Shown here piece by piece: positions 25,501-33,494 of a stretch of 64,000 nt of DNA. The DNA comes from Pseudomonas extremorientalis (lineage in GTDB: Bacteria > Pseudomonadota > Gammaproteobacteria > Pseudomonadales > Pseudomonadaceae), in assembly GCF_001870465.1 (NCBI RefSeq), contig NZ_MDGK01000053.1:1-64000 (forward strand), in the 5' to 3' direction. Every line of letters starts with the position of its first letter. The first letter of the stretch is position 1. The notes below the pieces were generated by a model. That model was not told the origin of the DNA and searched no databases. It saw only the letters and a list, made by a program, of their open reading frames with translations. A program made the position numbers and the translations under genes.

Positions 25501-28500
25501 TCCAACGGCCTGCTCAACGTGGTCGCAGCAACGCCGATGGCAGGTGTGACCAGCGGCGGGATCGAGCTGGGGGCTTGCACTGGCACGCTGTGCAGCGGCC
25601 AGACCGCTTTGTATTCCGAAGGCACACTCGTTGCCTTGACCGACAGCACCCTGCAGATGGGGGCGGACGTGCGTTATGGCACCCGTCACCTGAACCTGGG
25701 CGTATCCAGCATCAACGTCGGCAGCCCCGAAGCCTTGGCCGCCGCCGCTGCCGGCAATCGCCTGCCGGCGGGCATGACCCTCACCCAGCAAGTCCTGGAG
25801 CGCCTGCTGCGGGGGGACACTCAATTTGGCGCGCCGGCCCTGGAAACCCTGCAACTGTCGGCACGCGACAGCTTCAACTTCTATGGCACCACGACCCTGG
25901 ACACTTATGACTCGGCGACCGGCAAGTCGATGCTGAGCAACCTGATGCTGTCCACGCCGGCTATTTATGGTGCGGGCGGCGCCAACGATGTAGCCACCAT
26001 CCATACCGCCAACCTGATCTGGCAGGGGGCCGCGACACCGCCCGTGGCGGCAGTGACTGACGGTGCCGGCAGCGGCAGCGGGCGCCTGGATATCCATGCC
26101 GAGCGCATCGAGTTCGGCTATGGGGATTTTGCCCAGCCAAGCACCACCCAGTCCTTTGACCGCCTGGCCCTGGGCTTTGCCAACGTCAACCTGAACGCCA
26201 GCCAGCGCATCACCGCCAACCATAAGGGCAGCCTCTCGGTGTATCAGCGTCAGGGCGCCTATGACGCGATCAAGGGCTTTGCCTACAACGGCGGCAACCT
26301 GAATATCCTCACACCGTTGATGAGCGGTGAAGCCGGCTCAGTCAACCGGATCACAGCCGGTGGCGCGATTGATGTGCGCGCCTCGGCGGGGCCGGTGGGC
26401 GAAGCGAAGGGCATTGGCGGCGAGTTGTCCTTGCAGGGTGACAGCATCCGCCTGGCCAGCGCGGTGGTATTGCCCAGCGGCAAGCTCACCCTGGGCGCCC
26501 GTGGCGATGTGGTGTTGACTGATGCGGCCTTGATCGATGTGGCCGGCCGGGCCATTGCTTTCAACGACCTGACTAAATACAGCGCTGGCGGCGAGGTCCT
26601 GCTGGAAAGCCGTGCGGGCAACGTGCTGCAGGCGGTCGGTTCGACCATCGACCTGTCGGCGCAGCACAACCAGGCGGGTCGGCTGCGGGCGGTGGCCGTA
26701 GAGGGCGCGGCGGGCACCGTCGACCTGGCGGGCAGGATCGTCGCTGGCAGCAGCGGCGACTACGATGCCGGCGGTACGCGGGTGCCTTACCTGGCGGGCG
26801 CGGTGGAGATCCAGGCCCAGCGGCTGGGCACAAGCGGCACATTGAATGAACAGTTCGCCGCCCTCAATCAACGCCTCAATCAAGGCCAGGTGTATGGCTC
26901 GCGCAGCTTTCAGCTCAAGCAAGGCGATCTGATCATCGGCAGCGATGTGAAGGCCAACAGCGTCAACGTTTCGCTAGACAATGGCAGCCTGCGCGTTACC
27001 GGCCTGGTAGACGCCAGCGGCGAGCGCGTCGGCAGCATCAACCTGGCCGCCAGGAACGGCCTGGTCCTGGACGGTACGGCGGTGCTCGATGCCCATGGCA
27101 CGCAAGTGCGCGTGGACAGTTATGGCAAGGTCATCGACGCGCCGAACCGCGCCACCGTTGTGCTCGGCTCAGGCCAGGGCCAGTTGACCCTGGCCGATGG
27201 CGTGCGCATCGACCTGCGCCATGGCACGGGGGCAGGGGCCGGTAATGACGGACGCAGTCTCGGCACCCTGGAGCTCAACGCGCCCCGTCTGGGCGGCGAT
27301 GACATTGCCATCGATGCCAGTGGGCGCCTGACCATCACCGGCGCACGCTCCATCGCGCTCAATGGCATGGTCACCTACGACGATGCCCCGACCAGGACCG
27401 ATGCCACCCCGAACGGACGTCCGTACCAGGCGATCGACCAAGCCTACCTCGACGGCAAGCACGCACTGAGCACGGCGTTCATCAATGCTGCGCTCGGCAA
27501 TACCAACCTGCTGCAGAACAAACTGGCAGGCCTGAATAACGCCACCTACGGCGATGTTTTCCACCTGCGGCCTGGTGTGGAGATTATCAGCAAGACGCCC
27601 GACGGCGACCTGGTGGTACAGGGCGACCTGGATTTGTCCGGCTATCGCTACGCCAGCCTCAAGTCGACCCAACCTACCGAGGCCGGCAGCCTGACCCTGC
27701 GCGCCGGTGGCGACCTGAATATCTACGGCAGCATCAACGACGGCTTTGCGCCGCCGCCGCAAACCGATGATGACAATGGCTGGGTCCTGCGTGCAGGTAT
27801 CGACTACACCGGCGGCACGGTGGTGGTGCCGGGCAGTGGTGTGACCCTGGCGGATGGCACCCTGTTCCCAGGCGGCGTGACGCTCAATTTCGATGTGCCG
27901 ACGCAGCCGCTGTTCCTGCCTGCTGGCACGCGGTTGCCCGTCGCGGCAACGCTCAGCCAGTCCTTGGTGCTGCCTGCCGGGACGGTGTTGGCCGCCGCCG
28001 TGCGGGACGCATCGGGCAATGTGCTGTTCGCCGCGGGCACGCTGCTGGTTCAGAGCCAGACCCTCGCCGCCGGCAGCACGCTGGACGCCGGCACCTTGTT
28101 GGGCAGTGCGGCCAATGTCAACGGGCTGATCTGGCCCAAGGGAGTGCCTTTGGCTACCAGCCTCAAGCTGGCAGGCAGTAAAGTCTTGCCCCGTGGCGCG
28201 CTGTTGCCGTCGGGTACCGATGTCAAGTTGCCGGACGGTGCGGCGTCGGTACAGCTGCGTGTCGCCGATGCCGGGCGCCAGGGCAAGAACTGGGCGATTG
28301 CGCCGATGCTGGAGGAAGGCTCGCAAGCGTGGTCGATTCGGCTGGTGGCCGGCGCGGATACCGGCGCGGCGGACAGTCGCCTGCTGCAACCGCACCCGGT
28401 CACCGGCAACCTTCGGTTGGCCGACAGTCACTATGGGATGTACGGGCAGGGTGCGCTGGTCTGGACCGAGCAGGGCTCTTTGGATGTCTATGGCGACAAC

Positions 28501-31500
28501 AGCATGGTGGGCAAGCCCATCGATGTGAATGATGGCTACGCCTACCCCGGGATTTGTGACGATATGCCGGAATACTGCTCGTCCGAGGGCGATGCCTACA
28601 CCTTGCTGGCGGGCGGCAGTACGCGTTTCAGTGTCATCCGCACCGGCGCTGCGGACTTGGATTTGCTGGCAGGCGGCAACCTGAGCATGGAGTCGTTGTA
28701 CGGTGTCTACACCGCCGGCAGCTCCTCCACGGGCACCTCGGCTGGCGACCCGTATAACCTCAAGCGTGCCCTTGGCGGCAATGGCAAGGTCCTGGGTAAC
28801 GTCGGCGGTAACGAAAAGTGGGTCAACGGTGGCCCCGACAGCCTGTACCGCGCCTGGTACCCAGACACGGGCGGCAATGTGCTGGTCAAAGTGGGGGGCG
28901 ACCTGACAGGCAATATCACCAGCCCTGCGCAGAATGGCGTTGCGCGTCCTGTGCCTGTCGACCTGGGGCTGGATTCAGCCAATGTCGGCAATTGGCTGTG
29001 GCGACAGGGTAATAACCTGGAGGGCAGCCAGGCACAAGCGACCGCCTGGTGGATCAATTTCGGTTCTTACGTCGCTAACGTGCGTTCGGACCAGATGGTC
29101 GGTTTTACCGGGTTCGGCACCCTGGGTGGCGGCAACCTCACGGTTGATGTGGGGGGCAATGCGGGAATCATCAGTGCGCTGTCGTCAACCGCCCAGAACG
29201 TCAGCCCACGCAGCCAAGGCCTCGTTCTGGCGGTCGGCGGTACAGGGCGGGTCGCGGCCGATGGCAGTGTGCAACTGAGCGGTGGTGGCGACTTGAACCT
29301 GCGGGTGGGCGATGCGCTGAACCCCGCCAGTCAGGTCACCGTCGATCACCTCAATGGCTCGTTGGTGAACCTGCGCGGCCACGTACAAGTGACGGGCGGC
29401 AGCCTGGGCAGCCTGACCTTGCGTTACGGCAACCAGTCCAGGGACCAGAGCCCCAGCGAAGTGCGCGCCTACGACCCGCTGCGCTCCACCTCGGCCATGG
29501 CGGCCGGCGGCTTGAGCCTGCTGCCAGGGGATTCGACCTTCAGCCTGGCTACCCGGGGCGACCTGGTCCTCCAGGATGTCGCCGATCCAGGCCGCGTACC
29601 GCAGATGAATGCCTTGGCCTACGCAAAGGAAGGCGTCAACGGGGTAGGACAGAGCTGGTTCAGCCTGTGGACCGACCGTACGGCAGTCGATCTGTTCTCC
29701 TCCGGCGGTAACCTCACACCACTGACCCAGACGCTGGAAACCGATATGGCGGCGGTCTACCCCGCCACATTGCGTGCGGTCGCCGCCAGCGGCAGCCTGT
29801 ACTACGGCCGTGCGTCGACGAGTAACCCGAATGTGCCGCAGCCATTGCAGGCGCTGGTGCTGGCACCGTCGGCCAACGGTCAACTGGAATTGCTGGCGGG
29901 CGATTCGATCTACGGCGGCGACTTGACCATCAGCCGTTCCAGCGCAAGTCCGCAAAGCCTGGCGACGATCCAGCGTCCGGCGTTCCTGGGCTTCATCAAC
30001 AGCTTGCCGGTCGCAGGCAGCGGCAATCTTTCCAGTGATGGCAACATCGCACGCCTGGGGCTTCACCCGCTGTTCGCGTTTGGCCCTGACACCGCGAGCA
30101 TGGCATGGGGCGGCGCCTTGGAACCGGCGCGTTTCTATGCGCTCAGCGGTGACCTGCTGGGGGTCAACAGTGGACGGGCGCTCAGTCTCTATGGGGCAAA
30201 CGATCCACGCTTCGGTCAGACCTACTACGAAGGTGCAGGCCCGGTCTGGATGCTCGCCGGGCGCGATATCGTCAGCAGCGGCACCCGCTTGAATGGTGCC
30301 CTTGGCGGGGACGTGAGCACCGGTGAATACACGTTCATCGGTAACCTGTTCGTGCACACGGGGGCGACTGATATCTCCATTGCCAGCGCCGGGCGCGACA
30401 TCCTCTACAGCAGTTTTAATGTCGCGGGCCCCGGGACCCTTGAGCTGACGGCCGGGCGCACTATCCAGATGGACGATCAGGTGGGCGTGAACAGTCTGGG
30501 CGCCGTGGCGGCCGGCGACAACCGAGCGGGTGCCAGCATCGTCCTGCAAGCCGGTGTCGGGCCCAAGGGGCCGGACTACCGTCGGTTTGTCGAGGCTTAC
30601 TTGAACCCCGCCAACCTGGCGCTGCCGGGTGAGTCGATCCAGGGCAGCAAGGTCGCCAAGACCTACGAGAGGGAATTGCTCGCCTGGCTGGTCGAGCGCT
30701 TCGGGTTTACCGGAGACGCCGAACAGGCCCGCACTTACTACGCGGCGCTCCCCGCCGAGCAACAACGGGTGTTCGCCCGCGACGTGTACTTCGCCGAGCT
30801 CAAGGCCGCCGGCCGTGAGTACAACACCGCTGGCAGCGTGCGCCAGGGCAGCTACCTGCGTGGCCGCGCGGCGATTGCGGCGCTGTTCCCGGACAAGGAC
30901 GTGGCCGGCAACCCGATCACCTACAAAGGCGACATCACGATGTTCGGTGGCGCGGGTGTGCACACCAACTTCGGGGGTTCCATCCAGATGCTCACGCCGG
31001 GCGGCAGCCAGACCTTCGGTATCGAAGGCGCGGCGCCACCGTCGACGGCGGGGGTGATCACCCAGGGCGCGGGGGATATCCAGCTGTATTCCCTGGGCAG
31101 CATCCTGCTGGGCCAGAGCCGCATCATGACCACCTTCGGCGGCTCGATCATGGGCTGGACCAGCGAAGGCGACATCAACGCCGGGCGCGGTTCCAAGACC
31201 ACCGTGGTGTACACGCCGCCCAAGCGTGTGTATGACAACTGGGGCAACGTCGGCCTGTCGCCGTCGGTGCCGAGTACCGGTGCGGGGATCGCCACGCTCA
31301 ACCCGATCCCGGAAGTGCCGGCGGGGGACATCGACCTGATCGCACCGCTGGGCACCATCGATGCCGGCGAGGCGGGCATTCGTGTGTCCGGCAACGTCAA
31401 CATTGCCGCCTTGCGCGTGGTGAACGCGGCGAATATCCAGAGCCAGGGCAAGTCGTCCGGGGTGCCGGTGTCTGCTGCGGTCAACACCAACGCCATGACG

Positions 31501-31770
31501 TCGGCCAGCGCGGCCGGAGCGGCGGCGTCCCAGGCCGCGGAAGACGCGGCGCGCAGCCAGCAGGCGGCCGCCAAACAGGGCAGGCCGTCGATCATGACCG
31601 TGGAAGTGTTGAGCCTGGGCACCGAACCGTTGCCGCAGGAGCCTGCGCCGGCGCAGAAAACCTCCGGCTACAACCCCAACAGCCCGGTGCAGGTGCTGGG
31701 CGCCGGGCCGCTGAGCGAACAGGCGCGAGCGCGGCTGACGGATGAGGAGCGCAAGCAGATCAGTTTGTAA
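19528..31770 (+). CDS. pdtA: giant two-partner-secretion exoprotein PdtA-like (filamentous haemagglutinin family)
   Basis: Encodes 4,080 residues from the ATG at 19528 (AAGGAAG upstream). A signal peptide (LKPLAHAIALLMVAGNAQAA) leads to the TPS recognition domain, about 120-370, with NWETFNVGRNTTVDFQQ, NRNGVVFGGTSQVNVRNLVA. A long beta-helix follows. Two Cys pairs occur (GACTGTLC near 2020; GICDDMPEYC near 3010). Residues about 2780-2920 form an unusual repeat of LPAGT/VLAAGS-type units. The C-terminus carries a DUF3739-like domain (AYLNPANLALPGESIQGSKV to GDITMFGGAGVHTNFGGSI). It should be exported by PdtB, encoded 7 kb downstream. In P. aeruginosa PdtA is made under phosphate limitation and aids virulence. 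Confidence 0.9.
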   Translation: MVRCKSPVNLKAPETVLRLKPLAHAIALLMVAGNAQAATAFSSGWFADKGASQAATAARTGAGQVPGIPSLNQQARVKQQLARSISTLNTSVAAIAAQQAAQAAGRQAAFGQVSAIPDGLGKGGLQVDNSLTQGWTHAKNPTQIQSGGKTTVTIEQTADKAILNWETFNVGRNTTVDFQQQASWAVLNRVNDPNARPSEIQGQINGAGTVMIMNRNGVVFGGTSQVNVRNLVAAAANITDEQFTQRGLYVDANGTQPTFTDAAGKVQVQRGALIQTHNPATSTDAGGYALLLGTEVENAGTVITAKGQTTLAAGDSFYIRKGVGTTGNDRSTTRGNEVATSLNPGSSAGKVTNSGLIMASTGDITLTGHQVQQNGVALASTSVDTRGTIHLLNAASDSTGSVTLGEGSTTAILLDASGSTALNSQKDNGLIKLDGTPANLITGRFNHLSAVADRTDQSRVEIVSGGSVDFQKGSITLATGGQVAVSATGRSLVRDGAMIDVSGAVGVKVSMASNTIKINVQGNEQRDAPVNRDGGQLINNDVWVDLRELVFVPAGTNGYATDRWYTAGGLLEVGGYLGTQGHSVGEWMAQGGTVTFTGKDVVTQTGAQINLSGGTVDVQAGYIQQTWLKGPNGRLYELSKAPGDILYSGFYKGYEDTSARWGQTEYYYNPLIAPQRRYEAGYTVGRDAGKLVVGTTSAVLEGQLISDVFQGDRQTQAPNINLDGYQQSKKAMAQRAQLIIGQYIPIYNKTTGTLRYALSGTTDQVLIDGNTRKIADGLDLTTALPADRQGQMVLDSDPLNGYQLGAIKVGAKQQITVNGALKVADGGDITLFGPGVGINANLTARGGSINAGNILTQVNLNAGNTVGDVILAGSGRVDVATGVKLDAAGRWNNLALDPSLGEGVAYVNGGRVSLRSTGNLNLASGSVVEASSGATLGVDGKLIGGKGGDVTLGALGSLGLEGEIRGYGVNGGGTLALQARKVQIGNSTGAPDAGTVQLAQDFFNKGFSAYDITGNEGLLVTDGTQVDVTTPVYRLGEQTSAAPTGGDPATVLERWTPALYQQDAAKGVLTQRRGASLSLTAGRQESTAAELATTALTVGRGAVINVDPGQSINLRSVGQLTVNGTLNAWGGSVNLGGLTAVGSEVANAAGHNRSIWVGDHAVIDVAARAISAADNRGRLYGQVGQGGRISLGGEIDLATGIAKASDLFVVVRDGARLDASGAQAMLDIPGQGRVQVASNGGSISVASNNGLYLDGSLVARAGGAAAAGGSLSLALETPYYLKAAVTDPMLKVRELVLSQSHQASPLPDTLEYGHGRLGVDQVTTGGFDNLALLSNGVLSFDGDVSLNMGQSLRLYSGAMGLAENAAANARINLSAPYLLLAGILAPLDPSKDQYLHPVLASNLSQRASQALFQASGNLIDVRGNVLFGNQSDLTLSDASKQSIDRRGFDDVQLSSQGDLRFLAGAGADVIAHGISTQLMTKGDMTLRAAQLYPATDVGARVLAGFIDAFSGFKYDPTRTLTIARTGTADAAMPYSAFGRLQLGGPTIKQGGVVRAPLGLIEIGNLGASRVELLPGSLTSVSGKGLVLPYGGTVDGQVYKYNGKTVTFLGQGALPNANGSLNVGMVLGGESVVVQPDATVDLSGGGELLGAGFISGRGGSTDARYNPLVQFGATGGFVLPGLGTNPVYAIVPGAQPGYAPVGPEGGATDPLIGQQITIGAGVPGLTAGTYTLMPSTYALMPGAFRLEINGLAGLGSEGTTQLLRNGSWSTAGRLSIANTGIGNSTASQVILTAADTLRRYSQYNETRYAQFAVADAARLGVPRALLPVDAKTLQLNLSPGAGANAFSFKGIGRFEAADGGYGGTVALTNGNRSTGKDIEIVAAGKGATSGFSGISVEAESLNALGAARLLIGGLTVVTYGQGGNYINLANGALSNINLREGANLAAPEVLLVSSTGKVTVEQGASINTIGRGKASYDARDGFVYNMPNMLAVSNGLLNVVAATPMAGVTSGGIELGACTGTLCSGQTALYSEGTLVALTDSTLQMGADVRYGTRHLNLGVSSINVGSPEALAAAAAGNRLPAGMTLTQQVLERLLRGDTQFGAPALETLQLSARDSFNFYGTTTLDTYDSATGKSMLSNLMLSTPAIYGAGGANDVATIHTANLIWQGAATPPVAAVTDGAGSGSGRLDIHAERIEFGYGDFAQPSTTQSFDRLALGFANVNLNASQRITANHKGSLSVYQRQGAYDAIKGFAYNGGNLNILTPLMSGEAGSVNRITAGGAIDVRASAGPVGEAKGIGGELSLQGDSIRLASAVVLPSGKLTLGARGDVVLTDAALIDVAGRAIAFNDLTKYSAGGEVLLESRAGNVLQAVGSTIDLSAQHNQAGRLRAVAVEGAAGTVDLAGRIVAGSSGDYDAGGTRVPYLAGAVEIQAQRLGTSGTLNEQFAALNQRLNQGQVYGSRSFQLKQGDLIIGSDVKANSVNVSLDNGSLRVTGLVDASGERVGSINLAARNGLVLDGTAVLDAHGTQVRVDSYGKVIDAPNRATVVLGSGQGQLTLADGVRIDLRHGTGAGAGNDGRSLGTLELNAPRLGGDDIAIDASGRLTITGARSIALNGMVTYDDAPTRTDATPNGRPYQAIDQAYLDGKHALSTAFINAALGNTNLLQNKLAGLNNATYGDVFHLRPGVEIISKTPDGDLVVQGDLDLSGYRYASLKSTQPTEAGSLTLRAGGDLNIYGSINDGFAPPPQTDDDNGWVLRAGIDYTGGTVVVPGSGVTLADGTLFPGGVTLNFDVPTQPLFLPAGTRLPVAATLSQSLVLPAGTVLAAAVRDASGNVLFAAGTLLVQSQTLAAGSTLDAGTLLGSAANVNGLIWPKGVPLATSLKLAGSKVLPRGALLPSGTDVKLPDGAASVQLRVADAGRQGKNWAIAPMLEEGSQAWSIRLVAGADTGAADSRLLQPHPVTGNLRLADSHYGMYGQGALVWTEQGSLDVYGDNSMVGKPIDVNDGYAYPGICDDMPEYCSSEGDAYTLLAGGSTRFSVIRTGAADLDLLAGGNLSMESLYGVYTAGSSSTGTSAGDPYNLKRALGGNGKVLGNVGGNEKWVNGGPDSLYRAWYPDTGGNVLVKVGGDLTGNITSPAQNGVARPVPVDLGLDSANVGNWLWRQGNNLEGSQAQATAWWINFGSYVANVRSDQMVGFTGFGTLGGGNLTVDVGGNAGIISALSSTAQNVSPRSQGLVLAVGGTGRVAADGSVQLSGGGDLNLRVGDALNPASQVTVDHLNGSLVNLRGHVQVTGGSLGSLTLRYGNQSRDQSPSEVRAYDPLRSTSAMAAGGLSLLPGDSTFSLATRGDLVLQDVADPGRVPQMNALAYAKEGVNGVGQSWFSLWTDRTAVDLFSSGGNLTPLTQTLETDMAAVYPATLRAVAASGSLYYGRASTSNPNVPQPLQALVLAPSANGQLELLAGDSIYGGDLTISRSSASPQSLATIQRPAFLGFINSLPVAGSGNLSSDGNIARLGLHPLFAFGPDTASMAWGGALEPARFYALSGDLLGVNSGRALSLYGANDPRFGQTYYEGAGPVWMLAGRDIVSSGTRLNGALGGDVSTGEYTFIGNLFVHTGATDISIASAGRDILYSSFNVAGPGTLELTAGRTIQMDDQVGVNSLGAVAAGDNRAGASIVLQAGVGPKGPDYRRFVEAYLNPANLALPGESIQGSKVAKTYERELLAWLVERFGFTGDAEQARTYYAALPAEQQRVFARDVYFAELKAAGREYNTAGSVRQGSYLRGRAAIAALFPDKDVAGNPITYKGDITMFGGAGVHTNFGGSIQMLTPGGSQTFGIEGAAPPSTAGVITQGAGDIQLYSLGSILLGQSRIMTTFGGSIMGWTSEGDINAGRGSKTTVVYTPPKRVYDNWGNVGLSPSVPSTGAGIATLNPIPEVPAGDIDLIAPLGTIDAGEAGIRVSGNVNIAALRVVNAANIQSQGKSSGVPVSAAVNTNAMTSASAAGAAASQAAEDAARSQQAAAKQGRPSIMTVEVLSLGTEPLPQEPAPAQKTSGYNPNSPVQVLGAGPLSEQARARLTDEERKQISL

Positions 31771-31802
31771 GGCTTTGGAAGGGACCTCTCGATGTACCGT
31801 TC

Positions 31803-31830
31803 GGGGCGATCAATGATCGCCCCTTTTTTT
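31803..31830 (+). terminator. rho-independent terminator between pdtA and the haem-protein gene
   Basis: GGGGCGATC and GATCGCCCC pair around AAT and are followed by seven Ts. It ends pdtA transcription 33 bases after its stop; the convergent gene ends eight bases further on. The A-run needed for the minus strand is absent, so it is mainly a plus-strand terminator. Confidence 0.88.
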
Positions 31831-31837
31831 GCGCCGG

Positions 31838-33427
31838 TTACGGGTTGTCCTTGAGGGTCTTGAACGACTCGATGCGTTTGATCAGCCGCGTATTTTTCGC
31901 CGAGTCGGCATTGCCGAACAGGAACGAGAAGTCCGACGCCAGCCCGGATTTGCCGGCAATCGCCGCGTACTGGTGGCAGTCATTGCAGTTGTCTGTCTGC
32001 ACGTAGGTTTCCATCGTGGTGTTGGCGACCACGACACTCTGGTCGCTGACAAACGGCCCATAGGACAGCGGCACCTTCACGTTCGGCCCAGGGCCTGGAT
32101 CGTTGGGGGCGTTGGGCGTCTTGGACCACAGCACGTTCACCAGTTTGTAGTACTGGAACACCGACTGGCCCTGGGTCTGCTGGGCGAAGGTCTGCTGCAC
32201 CGCCGTGTTCAGCGCCTGCATGTCCTGGGGCGTGGCGTTGAGCCGGGTGGCCTGCACCGGCTGGTCCAGGGGCGTGCAGTCGGGCGGCGTGTGGGTGGCG
32301 TCGCACTGCACGCGGGCGACGTTTGGCGCGCAGGCATCGCCGGTGCACTCGGGGTTGTTGAAGCTGTAGCCCTGGGGTGGGGCGGCGCCGCCATCGGGCA
32401 CGTTGTCGATCTGCTCAAAGGTGGTCCAGATGAAGTTCGGCTGGGTCTGGGTCTTGTTGATGATATGCAGCCCTACCAGGCCTATCACTTCCTGGGTGCA
32501 TTGCAGCGTGTCCGGGCGTTGCAGCCAGGCCACGGTGGTCAGGTAGCGCCCGTACAAGTCGGGCTTGTTGGTGAGCACGCGCCAGGCCGCCTTGAGTTCC
32601 AGGGCACCCAGCTCCTCCTGGGGCAGCGCCTTGGCCGGCAGCTCGCGCACCGGCTTGCCGGCCGGCAGTGACAGGCCGGCGGGGTGTCGGTTGTCGCTGT
32701 TTTGCGCCACGATCAGCTGGTTGGCGGCGTCGTACAAACCGTTGTCGACGATGTAGTCGAACTCGGCCTTGCCCACCTTGCGCTCGAAAAACACCAGGTT
32801 GCCCGACTGGTCCGTGAGCCAGCCGCCGGACGCTTCCATGATCGAATCCGGCAGGGTCACCTGGGTGCCGCTGGACAGGTGGAAGCGGTGCTTGCGGTTG
32901 ATCGCGCTTTCCGAGGTGGCGGTGATGAATTTACGCGCCCCCGTGGCAAACGCCTTGAGGTTGCCGGTGGCGGTGCAATTGGACGGCACCAGGGTTTCCA
33001 CGCCCCAGCCGGACGGCTTGGCCGCGCCGGGCAGGAAGATTTCGCTGGCATCCTTGTAGCTGGCCCACACCGGGGCATTGCTCATCGGTTGGCCGGGGGT
33101 TGGCGGCACGCCGAACTGGGCCGCGCTGCTTTGGGTGTCCGGCTCACCGGCCAGGCTTGGGTTGGCCGGCCAGCCGGGATTGACCGGCCAGTTCATGGCG
33201 ATGAACAACTGCCAGCCGAAACAATTGAGAAAAGCCTGCTCGGTGCCGAAATTGTTCACCGGCAGGAAGCCGCCGCTGGTGGGATCGAACACCAGCTGGC
33301 TGACGCAGCTCTGGGCGTCCGAGGCGGCATTGGCCGGTGTGGCGGCCAGCAGTGGGAGAAGGGTGCAGGTGATTGCGCAGGCAATACGCAAGCGTGCCCG
33401 GCGCAGCGGGCGAAGCCATCCGTTCAT
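31838..33427 (-). CDS. secreted c-type haem protein of the tyrosinase operon
   Basis: Encodes 529 residues with a signal peptide (RIACAITCTLLPLLAATPAN AA) and one haem-binding motif CNDCH at 481-485, close to the C-terminus. The large preceding domain has repeated Trp/Asn-rich segments (FGWQLFIAMNWPVNPGWPAN, VWASYKDASEIFLPG) and several Cys, with no family I can name. It should be periplasmic and carry one covalently bound haem. It is the last gene of a minus-strand operon with a tyrosinase and a 577-aa protein, 67 bases apart, which suggests an electron-transfer role; that is inference. Confidence 0.65.
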   Translation of the reverse strand: MNGWLRPLRRARLRIACAITCTLLPLLAATPANAASDAQSCVSQLVFDPTSGGFLPVNNFGTEQAFLNCFGWQLFIAMNWPVNPGWPANPSLAGEPDTQSSAAQFGVPPTPGQPMSNAPVWASYKDASEIFLPGAAKPSGWGVETLVPSNCTATGNLKAFATGARKFITATSESAINRKHRFHLSSGTQVTLPDSIMEASGGWLTDQSGNLVFFERKVGKAEFDYIVDNGLYDAANQLIVAQNSDNRHPAGLSLPAGKPVRELPAKALPQEELGALELKAAWRVLTNKPDLYGRYLTTVAWLQRPDTLQCTQEVIGLVGLHIINKTQTQPNFIWTTFEQIDNVPDGGAAPPQGYSFNNPECTGDACAPNVARVQCDATHTPPDCTPLDQPVQATRLNATPQDMQALNTAVQQTFAQQTQGQSVFQYYKLVNVLWSKTPNAPNDPGPGPNVKVPLSYGPFVSDQSVVVANTTMETYVQTDNCNDCHQYAAIAGKSGLASDFSFLFGNADSAKNTRLIKRIESFKTLKDNP

Positions 33428-33494
33428 GATCGCATTCCTTGCTCAAGACTCAAGGGGCGGCCGCCCAGGCCAGGCATGGGCGGCCGGGAGGCAC

